A stretch of 64,000 bases of DNA, taken from NCBI RefSeq assembly GCF_000747525.1, contig NZ_CP009278.1:930001-994000 (forward strand), written 5' to 3'. This DNA comes from Sphingobacterium sp. ML3W. GTDB taxonomy: Bacteria; Bacteroidota; Bacteroidia; Sphingobacteriales; Sphingobacteriaceae. The position numbers and the translations under genes are program-made. This document shows positions 8,078 through 16,512 of the stretch, piece after piece. The number at the start of each line of letters is the position of its first letter. Within the stretch, counting starts at the first letter, position 1. Under the pieces are notes generated by a model that worked only from the letters and a program-made list of their open reading frames with translations, was not told where the DNA came from and did not search any database.

Positions 8078-8920
8078 TTATTTTTCCATTACTGCTGCAA
8101 TTGCCTTTTCTAAAGTTGCAGGGTTTTTCATATAAGGTTCTAGATTATAGATTTCAACTTTTTTGAAATCAATAGGATGACTTTCACTTTGTAGTGAGAT
8201 GGTGCCTTTACTGATTAACTGACCCGCTTTCTCTTTTGCAAGGTCTGAGTGGGATACATTACCACCGCCATATTGAGGTTTTTGATATTCCAAAACTTTC
8301 TCCCCATTTACAAAATGTTGGATAATAGAATCACCTAATACAAGGAAATCTGCTGTTACCCATTGATCACCATGGTAAGTTTTGGATGTTGAACTGACAC
8401 AATGAGGAGTGAATAATTTTCCATCCATGACAACATTGGTTCCTGGAGTACATAGATTACTTGTTGTACGCTCGTTCTCTCCGTCGCCACCGAGCAATTG
8501 ACCTTCAATTGAAACAGGGAAATCTTGGTCTTTTGACATTGTTTTAGGGTCTTGACCATGTAGCATCGCGCCACTGTTGCGGAGCGCCCAGCCTTCTCCT
8601 CCTTTTGCTTGCTCACCTACGAATCGGTATTGGACACGAAGGATATAGGCAGAAAATTCTTTATTGTAGAATAAGTGGCCATATTGTTGATCAAATTGAT
8701 CATAACCATCGTATCTAACTTTTAATAAACCATCTTCTACACGAAAAGTGTTTGCATAGTTTTCTCCAACTTCGTGTTTACTAATTTTTACTGTCCAATT
8801 TTTTATGTCCTTGCCGTTGAACAATTGTACTGCTTTTGGTTTTTTGTTTAATGAACTGGCGCTAACCGTAACACACAGGGCAATTCCTGCTAAACTAAAA
8901 AATAGTTTTTTATAATTCAT
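8078..8920 (-). CDS. Secreted 3-keto-disaccharide hydrolase family (DUF1080) protein
   Basis: 280 residues with a signal peptide (about 1-22). The mature protein begins with K-A-V-Q-L-F-N-G-K-D-I-K-N-W, the entry motif of DUF1080, now called the 3-keto-disaccharide hydrolase domain, and has the concanavalin-like strands with N-S-G and E-G-Q-L-L-G-G further on. Members act on oxidised sugars in the periplasm. Whether this one has that activity is inference from family naming. An AraC-type regulator with a cupin sensor is encoded 43 bases upstream on the same strand and is a plausible controller. Confidence 0.85.
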   Translation of the reverse strand: MNYKKLFFSLAGIALCVTVSASSLNKKPKAVQLFNGKDIKNWTVKISKHEVGENYANTFRVEDGLLKVRYDGYDQFDQQYGHLFYNKEFSAYILRVQYRFVGEQAKGGEGWALRNSGAMLHGQDPKTMSKDQDFPVSIEGQLLGGDGENERTTSNLCTPGTNVVMDGKLFTPHCVSSTSKTYHGDQWVTADFLVLGDSIIQHFVNGEKVLEYQKPQYGGGNVSHSDLAKEKAGQLISKGTISLQSESHPIDFKKVEIYNLEPYMKNPATLEKAIAAVMEK

Positions 8921-8963
8921 GATTAAGATTTTAGGTATTAGAGACCTAAAATACTTAAAAAAA

Positions 8964-9797
8964 TTAGATTAACAATTGTTTTTGCTTAACATACTCGCTT
9001 GGTCTGACCCCAATTACTTTATTGAATGTATTGCTAAATGTGGGTAAGCTGCTGTATCCAACCTTTAATGCAACTTCGTTAACGCTCAATTTTTCATCCA
9101 AAAGGAGTTTAAGTGCCGTCAACATTCTCAAGATGGTATAGTACTGAATAAAAGACATGTTTAGTTCTTTTTGAAAAAGTCGCGCTAAAGTACGTTCGCT
9201 GATGTTGAATTTCTGAGAGAGTATTTTGAAACTCACATTCTCCTCAATTCTACTTTCTAAGAAAGTAACGATATCTTTTAGTTTTTGATTACTAGGGTAA
9301 GGAAGTGCCAGGGGCAATTCATGCTGTGATATTTCGGGTAATAGTAATTTAAAAGCCTTTGCTAGCGAGTACTTCGGTTCTTCTACAGGGAAAATATTAC
9401 CATTCCACCTATTTGTAAACATGATCAATTCATTTAAGAGATCATCTACGGGGTAGATACTGATTTTTTTATAAAACTCTTGATCAGTCTCATATTTTGG
9501 AAAATAGAGGTTACGCATGACGACGTCGGGCGTACTGGGATGAATGCTGTGTCGAATACCTGCCGGTATCCAAATATAGTGGCGAGCAGGTAGAAAGTAC
9601 GATTTTTCTGCAGTTTTTAAAAAAACAACACCACCTTCTGTATATAAAAACTGATCTTTATTATGAACATGCTCTGCAATGAAATTTTCGCCAATAATGG
9701 CGTGATGACAATAGATACTATCTTCAAAGGAGTCAACCTCTGTTACATAATAACGATGGACGTATTTTGAGTCTATAATAGTGCTTTTTTTATTCAT
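8964..9797 (-). CDS. AraC-family transcriptional regulator with cupin sensor domain
   Basis: 277 residues. The N-terminal half (about 25-115) is a cupin-like barrel with H-V-H-N-K-D-Q and P-A-G-I-R-H-S motifs. The C-terminal about 100 residues form the double helix-turn-helix: F-K-I-L-S-Q-K-F-N-I-S-E-R-T-L-A-R-L then V-A-L-K-V-G-Y-S-S-L-P-T-F-S. It probably senses a small carbohydrate-type ligand and activates neighbours. The DUF1080 gene immediately downstream on the same strand is the nearest candidate. The ligand is unknown. Confidence 0.92.
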   Translation of the reverse strand: MNKKSTIIDSKYVHRYYVTEVDSFEDSIYCHHAIIGENFIAEHVHNKDQFLYTEGGVVFLKTAEKSYFLPARHYIWIPAGIRHSIHPSTPDVVMRNLYFPKYETDQEFYKKISIYPVDDLLNELIMFTNRWNGNIFPVEEPKYSLAKAFKLLLPEISQHELPLALPYPSNQKLKDIVTFLESRIEENVSFKILSQKFNISERTLARLFQKELNMSFIQYYTILRMLTALKLLLDEKLSVNEVALKVGYSSLPTFSNTFNKVIGVRPSEYVKQKQLLI

Positions 9798-9819
9798 GTT
9801 TTTCTTCCCTTTCCCGTTA

Positions 9820-9827
9820 CAAAGTTA
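9820..9827 (-). promoter_or_regulatory. Bacteroidota -7 element of the AraC regulator gene
   Basis: TAACTTTG on the minus strand, exact TAnnTTTG, 22 bases before the start codon. No TTTG at the standard distance. Confidence 0.45.
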
Positions 9828-10069
9828 AAATTTTTATACAAAAACGACGTATTTCTTTATGAATGTAAGTTGGTACTCACCAGTAATGATTGTGGTTTTG
9901 CTCTTGTAAGTAAGTGTGGACTAATTTTACCTGAATTCAACAATATTTAAAACTCTATCTATCAGTGTTTTAGTTGTTTTTTTTAAATATTGGATTCGAA
10001 TAGTTCTGTCGTATTTAAAATATTAGATGCTGATTATTAAATAATTACAAATATATCGTCTTTATTGGA

Positions 10070-10077
10070 TAATTTTG
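10070..10077 (+). promoter_or_regulatory. Candidate -7 element upstream of the CoA-transferase gene
   Basis: TAATTTTG, exact TAnnTTTG match. No clear -33 TTTG. It lies 123 bases before the start codon. Confidence 0.4.
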
Positions 10078-10200
10078 TGACTAGTTGCAATAAATTGACA
10101 CGAAAAAAATAGCTTATTATTGTTTGTTCTCATATTCAAACAATTACTAAGAAAATGTAATGTTTAATATGAGTGAATTGAGGAAATAAGTTAAAGGTAT

Positions 10201-11691
10201 ATGTCGTACGATAGAATTAAACTTAAAAGTTTACATGATAAGGTAATTACTGCAGAACAAGCAGCGCAGCTATTTGAAAATGGTATGATAGTTGGCTCTA
10301 GTGGTTTTACAAAAGCGGGTGATAGCAAGGTTGTTTTGCCAGCATTGGCTGAACGAGCGCTAGTTGATCCTTTGAAAATAACATTGATTACTGGCGCCTC
10401 TTTAGGTCATGGTACAGATGGTAAATTAGCAGAAGCTGGTGTTTTGGCGAAACGTATGCCTTTTCAGGTTGATCGTACACTTAGGGCGAAGATTAATAGT
10501 GGGGAAGTCTTATTTATAGATCAACATCTGAGTGAAACTGCTGAATTATTACATAATAAAAATTTGGCAGCTGTTGATATTGCTGTATTGGAAGTTGCTG
10601 CTATTGAAGCTGATGGGAGTATTGTTCCAACAACCTCAGTTGGTAACTCTGCGACTTTTGCAGCCTTGGCAAAGCAAGTGATCTTAGAAATTAACACGGC
10701 TGTTCCCTTGGAAATTCGTGGTATCCATGATATTTATCAAGCAGAAGATTATCCGAGACGAAATGTGATTCCTATTGTTGCTCCTGAAAATAAAATTGGA
10801 CGTAAAACAATTGCGCTGGATCCTTCAAAAGTTGTTGGTATCGTTTTTAGTAATATTGAGGATAGCCCAGCTGAAATAGCGGAGCCCGATAGTAAAACAA
10901 CGGCTATTGCTGGTCATATTTTAAATTTCTTTGAGAGGGAAGTTGAAATGGGGCATTTGACGTCTAGTTTATTACCACTTCAAGCGGGTATTGGTAAGGT
11001 TGCAAATGCAGTTTTAACTGGATTTAAGGATAGTAGTTTCCGTAATTTAACGATGTTTTCAGAAGTACTACAGGACAGTACTTTTGATTTGATTGATGCT
11101 GGGGTAATGGATTTTGCTTCTGCCTCTTCAATTACCGTTTCAAAACCTTGCTACGATCGTGTATTTGGTAATTTGGACAAATATCGCGATAAGATGGTTT
11201 TGAGACCTCAAAATATATCCAATACACCAGGATTAATCCGTCGTCTAGGTGTTATCGCTATTAATACAGCTATTGAATTTGATATTTATGGTAATGTAAA
11301 TTCAACACATATTTCGGGAACAAATATTATGAATGGTATTGGTGGATCTGGTGATTTTGCTAGAAACGCCTACTTGAGTATATTCGTAACACAAGCGGCT
11401 TCCAAAGAGGATCGTATTTCGCATGTATTACCAATGGCTTCACATGTGGATCATACCGAGCATGATGTTGATATTTTAGTCACGGATATCGGCTTGGCGG
11501 ATTTAAGGGGTTTAGCGCCTCGTGAGCGCGCTCAAGTTATTATTGATAACTGTGTGCATCCTGATTATAAAGAGCAGCTACAAGACTACTATGACCGTGC
11601 TTGTGAGCGAGGAGGGCATACACCACATATTATTGAGGAGGCTTTTAGCTGGCATGTACATTTGCGCGATCAGGGTACTATGAAGAAATAA
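10201..11691 (+). CDS. Acetyl-CoA hydrolase/transferase family protein, probable succinate:acetate CoA-transferase
   Basis: 496 residues, full length for the class I CoA-transferases of the AarC/SCACT type. The catalytic glutamate is in M-F-S-E-V-L-Q-D (Glu288). The CoA-binding loops are P-L-Q-A-G-I-G-K-V-A-N-A-V and N-G-I-G-G-S-G-D-F-A-R-N-A. G-L-A-D-L-R-G-L near the end is also typical. It moves CoA between acetyl-CoA and succinate (or acts on propionyl-CoA), linking acetate formation to the TCA cycle. A plain acetyl-CoA hydrolase is possible; the glutamate and loops favour transfer. Confidence 0.9.
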   Translation: MSYDRIKLKSLHDKVITAEQAAQLFENGMIVGSSGFTKAGDSKVVLPALAERALVDPLKITLITGASLGHGTDGKLAEAGVLAKRMPFQVDRTLRAKINSGEVLFIDQHLSETAELLHNKNLAAVDIAVLEVAAIEADGSIVPTTSVGNSATFAALAKQVILEINTAVPLEIRGIHDIYQAEDYPRRNVIPIVAPENKIGRKTIALDPSKVVGIVFSNIEDSPAEIAEPDSKTTAIAGHILNFFEREVEMGHLTSSLLPLQAGIGKVANAVLTGFKDSSFRNLTMFSEVLQDSTFDLIDAGVMDFASASSITVSKPCYDRVFGNLDKYRDKMVLRPQNISNTPGLIRRLGVIAINTAIEFDIYGNVNSTHISGTNIMNGIGGSGDFARNAYLSIFVTQAASKEDRISHVLPMASHVDHTEHDVDILVTDIGLADLRGLAPRERAQVIIDNCVHPDYKEQLQDYYDRACERGGHTPHIIEEAFSWHVHLRDQGTMKK

Positions 11692-11692
11692 T

Positions 11693-11750
11693 AGTATTCA
11701 AATAAAAACAGAGCAATCCAGATGGACTGCTCTGTTTTTATTTGAATACT
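11693..11750 (+). terminator. Long hairpin terminator after the CoA-transferase gene
   Basis: Perfect 23-bp arms (11693-11715 with 11728-11750) around a short interrupted loop; the inner part is GC-containing and followed by five T inside the arm. It starts one base after the stop codon. The arms are much longer than termination needs. Confidence 0.85.
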
Positions 11751-11900
11751 TTACTTGTAAAGAACAATGCCCAGTGTTATGTGGATTAACTTGGGTTAAT
11801 AACGTCTTGTAATCGTTTTATAATACTCCAGTTTAATATGGAGATCTGATAGGATGATATTATTTTTTGTGACCGCTTTTAACATTACTTCTATTCATCA

Positions 11901-12842
11901 TTACTGAATGAATTTTGAAGTGATATTTCGTTTTTTGATATAAAAATCCAAAATTCTACCCGCTTCAAGGGGTCTATCGGTGCTCAAGATGTCCGCACCA
12001 TTTTCGATAAACCGCGCATATAGCTGATCACCTTTTTGCTTAGCCTGTCTGTCCAAGTTTCCTAATGTACCTAAAATACACATGATGCCATGACCATGAA
12101 TATGCTCTATTAGCGTTCGGTCTGCTTCTCTGGTACCTATAAATGCTATAATACGATTATCTGGGATATCTCGTTCATTGAGCCTTGTTAGGTCGGCAGT
12201 ATTTTTTATAGGTGCTGATAGCATTAAGTCTGGTGCTAAATTGTGGACAACCGTTGCTTGATCTGCCGAATAGGTGATAATAACAGCGTAGCCTTCTGCT
12301 TTTTGCTTACGAATGGCACTTATCACTAAATCGTAAGGCACTCCTTGCTTGACATCTAAAGTGAAAATAACTTTTCCTTTCCCCCATGATAAGGCTTCTT
12401 CTAATGTTGGAATTCGGTAGGGTGTCAATTTTCCATTGGGGTCTTTTAATCTTAAGTTCTTCAATTCATGAAGTGTCTTATTATCAAGAGGGCCAGAACC
12501 ATTTGAGGTTCTGTCCAGATTTTTATCATGCATTAATATTAATGCGGAATCTTTTGTTAATTGGACATCGCATTCGACGATAACGGGTCTGTAGCTAGCA
12601 TTGAATGCAAAAGTTTCTATAGCGTTCTCTGGATAGCCTGTTGTTGGCCCGCCACGATGCAAGCTGATAAGCGGATATCGGTTTTCATCATATGTTAAGA
12701 ATTGATAAAGCTCCTCTACTGTCTGTAAGTTAAGATTTTTATTGTTAGTCAGTACGTCTGAGGAAGTACCACTTCTAAAGCAGGACGCAAAAATGACTGT
12801 AATAAAGGTTACAAATAGAATGAGATTTATTCTATGATGCAT
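11901..12842 (-). CDS. Glycerophosphodiester phosphodiesterase family lipoprotein
   Basis: 313 residues. Lipoprotein signal with F-A-S-C (Cys21). The GDPD barrel shows its catalytic and metal residues: L-H-R-G-G (His62, Arg63), P-E-N-A (Glu72, Asn73), E-C-D-V (Glu90, Asp92) and M-H-D (His105, Asp106). It hydrolyses glycerophosphodiesters to glycerol-3-phosphate and an alcohol, or related phosphodiesters, at the periplasmic face of a membrane. Its start lies 10 bases after aroK on the same strand, so it is the last gene of a four-gene operon with no obvious common pathway. Confidence 0.9.
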   Translation of the reverse strand: MHHRINLILFVTFITVIFASCFRSGTSSDVLTNNKNLNLQTVEELYQFLTYDENRYPLISLHRGGPTTGYPENAIETFAFNASYRPVIVECDVQLTKDSALILMHDKNLDRTSNGSGPLDNKTLHELKNLRLKDPNGKLTPYRIPTLEEALSWGKGKVIFTLDVKQGVPYDLVISAIRKQKAEGYAVIITYSADQATVVHNLAPDLMLSAPIKNTADLTRLNERDIPDNRIIAFIGTREADRTLIEHIHGHGIMCILGTLGNLDRQAKQKGDQLYARFIENGADILSTDRPLEAGRILDFYIKKRNITSKFIQ

Positions 12843-12852
12843 ATAATAAGGA

Positions 12853-13365
12853 TTATGAGTGTTTCTTTAGTAATAAAATGAGCTCTTCAATAGAAGTGTT
12901 GATATGGTCAATTGTCAAATGTGCTTGTTTATAAAAAGGTTCTCTTTCTATTAATTTTTCACTAATGAAATGAAACAATTCTTCTTCGGTTTTTCCAATT
13001 AATATAGGTCTTTTGTTAGGTTTTGACTGAGATAGACGGTCAAATAGCGACTTAGGTGACATCTCGAGATATACCGTGATACCATTTTCATTCATCCACT
13101 GCATATTATCAAAGAAGCATGGCGAACCACCACCTGTGGAAACGATTGCTTCTTGTAGGGCGGTATTTTGTAAGTGTCTGCGTTCTAGTGCCCTGAACTT
13201 ATCTTCACCGTGTAGTTGAAAATATTCTGTAATGGACATGCCAATTTCTTTAACGATTTCTTCGTCCGTATCAATAAATGGTAATGCTAATTTGCTCGTT
13301 AGTTTTTTGGCTAATGTGGTTTTTCCACTTCCCATATAGCCAATTAAGTATATTGGTTTTGGCAT
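12853..13365 (-). CDS. aroK: Shikimate kinase
   Basis: 170 residues, normal length. Walker A is G-Y-M-G-S-G-K-T-T (9-17), then shikimate-binding D-T-D (Asp34), Arg58 in F-R-A-L-E, and G-G-G at 78-80. It phosphorylates shikimate at the 3-hydroxyl with ATP in the pathway to chorismate. The start is 4 bases downstream of the BT_3928-type stop, so translation is coupled. Confidence 0.96.
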   Translation of the reverse strand: MPKPIYLIGYMGSGKTTLAKKLTSKLALPFIDTDEEIVKEIGMSITEYFQLHGEDKFRALERRHLQNTALQEAIVSTGGGSPCFFDNMQWMNENGITVYLEMSPKSLFDRLSQSKPNKRPILIGKTEEELFHFISEKLIEREPFYKQAHLTIDHINTSIEELILLLKKHS

Positions 13366-13369
13366 GCTA

Positions 13370-14557
13370 TTATTTATCTAAACTTAAGTATCTATTTTCA
13401 ATTTCTGTCGCATCAGGTAGCGCATTATAATGCCATTTTTGCATCACTGTTCCTGATTTTAATAAGATGATACCTGGATTGGCACGTATCATACTCTTAA
13501 GCGGAATTAGATCTGCATAAAATATTTCTGAAATTAACTGTAATTTGTCACTTAGATAATCAGCGTCTTCAGAAGAGCTTGCTGTCAGTAAAACAATGCG
13601 AAGATTGTAATCTTGCGTTAGTTTTGTGGCAATCTTATTTACTCTTTCAATCGCTTCTAAATTCGTTTTTGAGAGATCTTTAGCAACAATTATTAGGTTA
13701 TAATAAGGATTGTTGATTATTTCTTGTGTATGATCATTGCCTTCTGCATCTGTAATCAACAAATCGGTAATGGGTATCTGATATCCTTTTTTTACCAATC
13801 TGCTTTGTGGTTCCCCTATTATTTCCCAAGCAGTATCTTCCCAAACTTTCTCAGACATATAGATTTTATCCGTAATTTTTTTAGTCGCTCCAGTTTTCGT
13901 ATTTTTCATACTGTAGATCTGTTCATATACGTCACCTTCTTTTCCTTCTGGCAAAACCATAAGCGAAGGGATATTATTACCTACCTTGTAAGGTAAAAAG
14001 TCAATAAATGGTAAATACATAAAGGTGTAAATTCCAATGGCGAAAGATATGATAGCAGTAATAGTGGCTATAAGAGTACGATTAAAGGGTTCCTTAATGA
14101 CTGGTGTAATTTGATTTCGATAGACAAATATAATTAATATGAATGCCAGTAACACGAGGTCTTTACCGAAAGATTGCCAAGGTGTTAGTGGGATTGCATC
14201 TCCAAAACATCCACAGGAGGTAACGACTTCGAAAAATGCAGAATAGAACGTTAGAAAAGTAAAGAATATAATCAGGAGTAATAATCCCCAGGCGACAAGC
14301 TTTTTATAAAAACCTAGTAAAAGCCATAGTCCTAAAATAATTTCTAAAGCACATACCACGATTGCGATGCCGGTGGCATAATCATTTAAAAAATCGGTAT
14401 GAAATACATGGAAATATTCTTCAAGTTTATATCCAAATCCTGTAGGATCATTTGCTTTAATAAAGCCGGAGAATATAAATAGAAAACCTGTAAATAATCT
14501 AGCAAACCACAAAAGATAGTTTGTTTTTTGTGGTTTATGGTTAATGACTTCTGACAT
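13370..14557 (-). CDS. BT_3928-type membrane protein (DoxX/MauE-like N-terminus)
   Basis: 395 residues. The N-terminal half has five or so membrane helices, with W-F-A-R-L-F-T-G-F-L-F-I-F-S-G-F as the DoxX/MauE-like opening and a V-T-S-C-G-C-F-G-D-A motif in a loop, as in MauE-like quinone/thiol membrane proteins. The C-terminal 200 residues are periplasmic or cytoplasmic and look thioredoxin-like in strand pattern but lack a CxxC. The Cys-Gly-Cys in the membrane part suggests a redox link. Function is unknown. In Bacteroidota this family usually follows a DUF1599 gene, as it does here. Confidence 0.8.
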   Translation of the reverse strand: MSEVINHKPQKTNYLLWFARLFTGFLFIFSGFIKANDPTGFGYKLEEYFHVFHTDFLNDYATGIAIVVCALEIILGLWLLLGFYKKLVAWGLLLLIIFFTFLTFYSAFFEVVTSCGCFGDAIPLTPWQSFGKDLVLLAFILIIFVYRNQITPVIKEPFNRTLIATITAIISFAIGIYTFMYLPFIDFLPYKVGNNIPSLMVLPEGKEGDVYEQIYSMKNTKTGATKKITDKIYMSEKVWEDTAWEIIGEPQSRLVKKGYQIPITDLLITDAEGNDHTQEIINNPYYNLIIVAKDLSKTNLEAIERVNKIATKLTQDYNLRIVLLTASSSEDADYLSDKLQLISEIFYADLIPLKSMIRANPGIILLKSGTVMQKWHYNALPDATEIENRYLSLDK

Positions 14558-14561
14558 AATT

Positions 14562-15107
14562 TTATTTTGTATTAGCTAATCCCATTTTTATTAATGCAAA
14601 AACAGCGTAGTTTAACATATCTTGATAGTTGGCATGGATTCCCTCTGAAGCAATTGTGCTACCATTATTATCTTCAATCTGTTTGACACGGTAAATCTTC
14701 ATGAGTATCAGGTCAGTTAAAGAAGAAATACGCATATCGCGCCACGCTTCGCCATAGTCATGGTTTTTGGCAAACATGAGGTCGCGCGTTTCGGACACCT
14801 TCTCCTTGTATTTTTCATTGACGAATTCAGGACTTAAATTTTCTTCTCCACCCTCACCTAATTCAAGTTGGATCATGCCCATAATACAGTAATTGATGAT
14901 GCCAATATATTCTTCCAAGATACCTTCGCCTACTTTGGAGACTTTTTTAATCTCTAAGGTGCGGATGCGTTGGGCTTTGATGTAAATTTGATCCGTTATA
15001 GAAGGAAGTCGCATAATACGCCACGCTGTTCCATAATCTTTCGTTTTCTTGATAAATAAATCTTGGCAGTGCTCGATAACTGTATTGTATTCCTGAGTCG
15101 TATTCAT
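14562..15107 (-). CDS. DUF1599-domain protein with internal duplication
   Basis: 181 residues built of two copies of the same unit. K-K-T-K-D-Y-G-T-A-W-R-I-M-R near residue 20 matches K-N-H-D-Y-G-E-A-W-R-D-M-R near residue 115, each followed by a T-D-x-I-x-x-K-x-x-R-x-x-x-x-E helix. The D-Y-G-x-A-W-R motif is the hallmark of DUF1599. The conserved acidic and arginine residues resemble all-alpha NTP pyrophosphohydrolases, but that is inference. First gene of the operon with BT_3928-type, aroK and GDPD genes, 4 bases apart from the next. Confidence 0.85.
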   Translation of the reverse strand: MNTTQEYNTVIEHCQDLFIKKTKDYGTAWRIMRLPSITDQIYIKAQRIRTLEIKKVSKVGEGILEEYIGIINYCIMGMIQLELGEGGEENLSPEFVNEKYKEKVSETRDLMFAKNHDYGEAWRDMRISSLTDLILMKIYRVKQIEDNNGSTIASEGIHANYQDMLNYAVFALIKMGLANTK

Positions 15108-15153
15108 AACTATTTTTTGCGTATTTCACGAGAAAGTGATTGAACTATTGTTA

Positions 15154-15161
15154 CAAATATA
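15154..15161 (-). promoter_or_regulatory. Bacteroidota -7 element of the DUF1599-aroK operon
   Basis: TATATTTG on the minus strand, exact TAnnTTTG, 46 bases before the DUF1599 start. The -33 box is not clear. Confidence 0.5.
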
Positions 15162-15294
15162 ATCAGAATTAACCATTTTCATACGTCACAATTATGTCCA
15201 ATTTGGCTGAATATCGATAATAAAAAATAAAATTGTTGATATTTGATTAAAGGATTTATCGCCTGTGTATGGGTAAATTGTAAAAGGATAACAA

Positions 15295-16092
15295 ATGAGT
15301 ATTAAAAAACCAGAAATAAGGGAGGTAACGATCACCCGGTATATACAGCCTTTTCGTGAAGGTGGTTCTTTGCCGGCTTTGGTAGATGCTGATGATGGCT
15401 TTAATTACGTGATAAAGTTCAGAGGGGCTGGCCAAGGAAGAAAAGCGCTAATTGCAGAGTTGATCGGTGGAGAATTGGCTCGTATTCTAAAACTCAGGAT
15501 GCCTGAGCTAGTTTTTGCCGATTTGGATGAGTCATTTGGTCGGACAGAACCTGATGAGGAAATTCAAGATTTACTAAAATTTAGTGTTGGTAAAAATCTA
15601 GGTGTTCACTTTTTAAATGGCGCTATTACATTTGATGCAAATGTAGACAAGATCGGTGGTGAAGAAGCTTCTCGAATCGTATGGTTGGATGCGCTGTTGA
15701 TGAATGTGGATCGGACTGTTCGGAATACGAACATGCTAATTTGGCATAAAGAGTTATGGTTAATTGATCATGGTGCTTCTTTATATTTTCATCATAGTTG
15801 GGATAATTGGGAAGAACAGGCATTGAAACCTTTTGTTCAGATTAAGGACCATGTGTTATTAAGGTTTGCTGATCAAGTTGGTGCAGTAGACAAATACTAC
15901 CGTTCACGATTTACAGAGGAGGTTATTCGGGATATTGTAGCTATTGTGCCTGATGAATGGCTGCACGATGAATCTAGGGATTTAACGGCCGCTGAAGCGC
16001 GCGATGTTTATGTGTCATTTTTTATGAAGCGGTTATCACATGCTGATTATTTTTTAAACCAAATTGAAGATGCCAGAAAAAACATTATATGA
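15295..16092 (+). CDS. HipA-family kinase (HipA_2 type)
   Basis: 265 residues, about half the length of classical HipA. It has the kinase core: V-I-K-F (Lys41) and E-L-I-G-G-E (Glu60) for ATP positioning, N-V-D-R-T-V-R-N-T-N (Asp139 to Asn146) as catalytic loop, and L-I-D-H-G (Asp158) as metal-binding Asp. The HipA N-subdomain is missing and no HipB antitoxin is nearby. Instead the stop overlaps a DUF3037 gene by 23 bases. Proteins of this class are annotated as HipA-family kinases of unknown target. A toxin role is not shown; translational coupling to DUF3037 suggests a functional pair. Confidence 0.85.
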   Translation: MSIKKPEIREVTITRYIQPFREGGSLPALVDADDGFNYVIKFRGAGQGRKALIAELIGGELARILKLRMPELVFADLDESFGRTEPDEEIQDLLKFSVGKNLGVHFLNGAITFDANVDKIGGEEASRIVWLDALLMNVDRTVRNTNMLIWHKELWLIDHGASLYFHHSWDNWEEQALKPFVQIKDHVLLRFADQVGAVDKYYRSRFTEEVIRDIVAIVPDEWLHDESRDLTAAEARDVYVSFFMKRLSHADYFLNQIEDARKNII

Positions 16093-16453
16093 GTATGCTG
16101 TGGTACGTTTGGTGCCACGTGTGGAACGGGAAGAATTTATTAATGTTGGCGTAGCACTTTATTGTCGAAAAAATCGTTTTGCAAATGTATTGTTCCATAT
16201 CGATGAAACACGTGCCCATTTGTTATGTCCGGATGTTGATTTGGAGATGATTCGGAAACACTTGGAATCTTTTGTGAAAATTTGTGTTGGTGACAAAGAT
16301 GGTGGAAAATTGGCAACACTGGATCTCACCGAACGTTTTCGATGGTTGACTGCAAATCGTAGTACGGTTATTCAATGTTCTCCAGTTCATCCAGGATTAT
16401 GCAATGATCCAGCAGTAACACTACAGTTACTTTTTGAAAAGTTAGTTTTATAA
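16070..16453 (+). CDS. DUF3037-domain protein paired with the HipA-like kinase
   Basis: 127 residues from the ATG at 16070; a TTG two codons upstream is less likely. It has the DUF3037 opening Y-E-Y-A-V-V-R-L-V-P followed by E-F-I-N-V-G-V-A-L-Y, which is the family signature. It overlaps the kinase gene by 23 bases in another frame. Function is unknown. Partner, substrate or inhibitor of the kinase are all possible. Confidence 0.85.
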   Translation: MPEKTLYEYAVVRLVPRVEREEFINVGVALYCRKNRFANVLFHIDETRAHLLCPDVDLEMIRKHLESFVKICVGDKDGGKLATLDLTERFRWLTANRSTVIQCSPVHPGLCNDPAVTLQLLFEKLVL

Positions 16454-16461
16454 TTGTCTGT

Positions 16462-16491
16462 TTTGTCTATCATATAAGTATAGTATATTTG
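16462..16491 (+). promoter_or_regulatory. cysE-cysM promoter
   Basis: TTTG at 16462-16465, 18-base spacer, TATATTTG (exact TAnnTTTG) at 16484-16491. Transcription would start about 20 bases before the first cysE ATG. Confidence 0.7.
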
Positions 16492-16512
16492 TGTTGTCAT
16501 ATTTAAATAGGG

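Larger units (their letters stand above)
9798..10200. other. Intergenic region between divergent AraC and CoA-transferase genes
   Basis: 403 bases, AT-rich, no supportable ORF. It carries the -7 element of the AraC gene on the minus strand and a TAATTTTG element at 10070-10077 that could serve the CoA-transferase, leaving a leader of about 115 bases. I see no strong hairpin in that leader. Confidence 0.6.
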
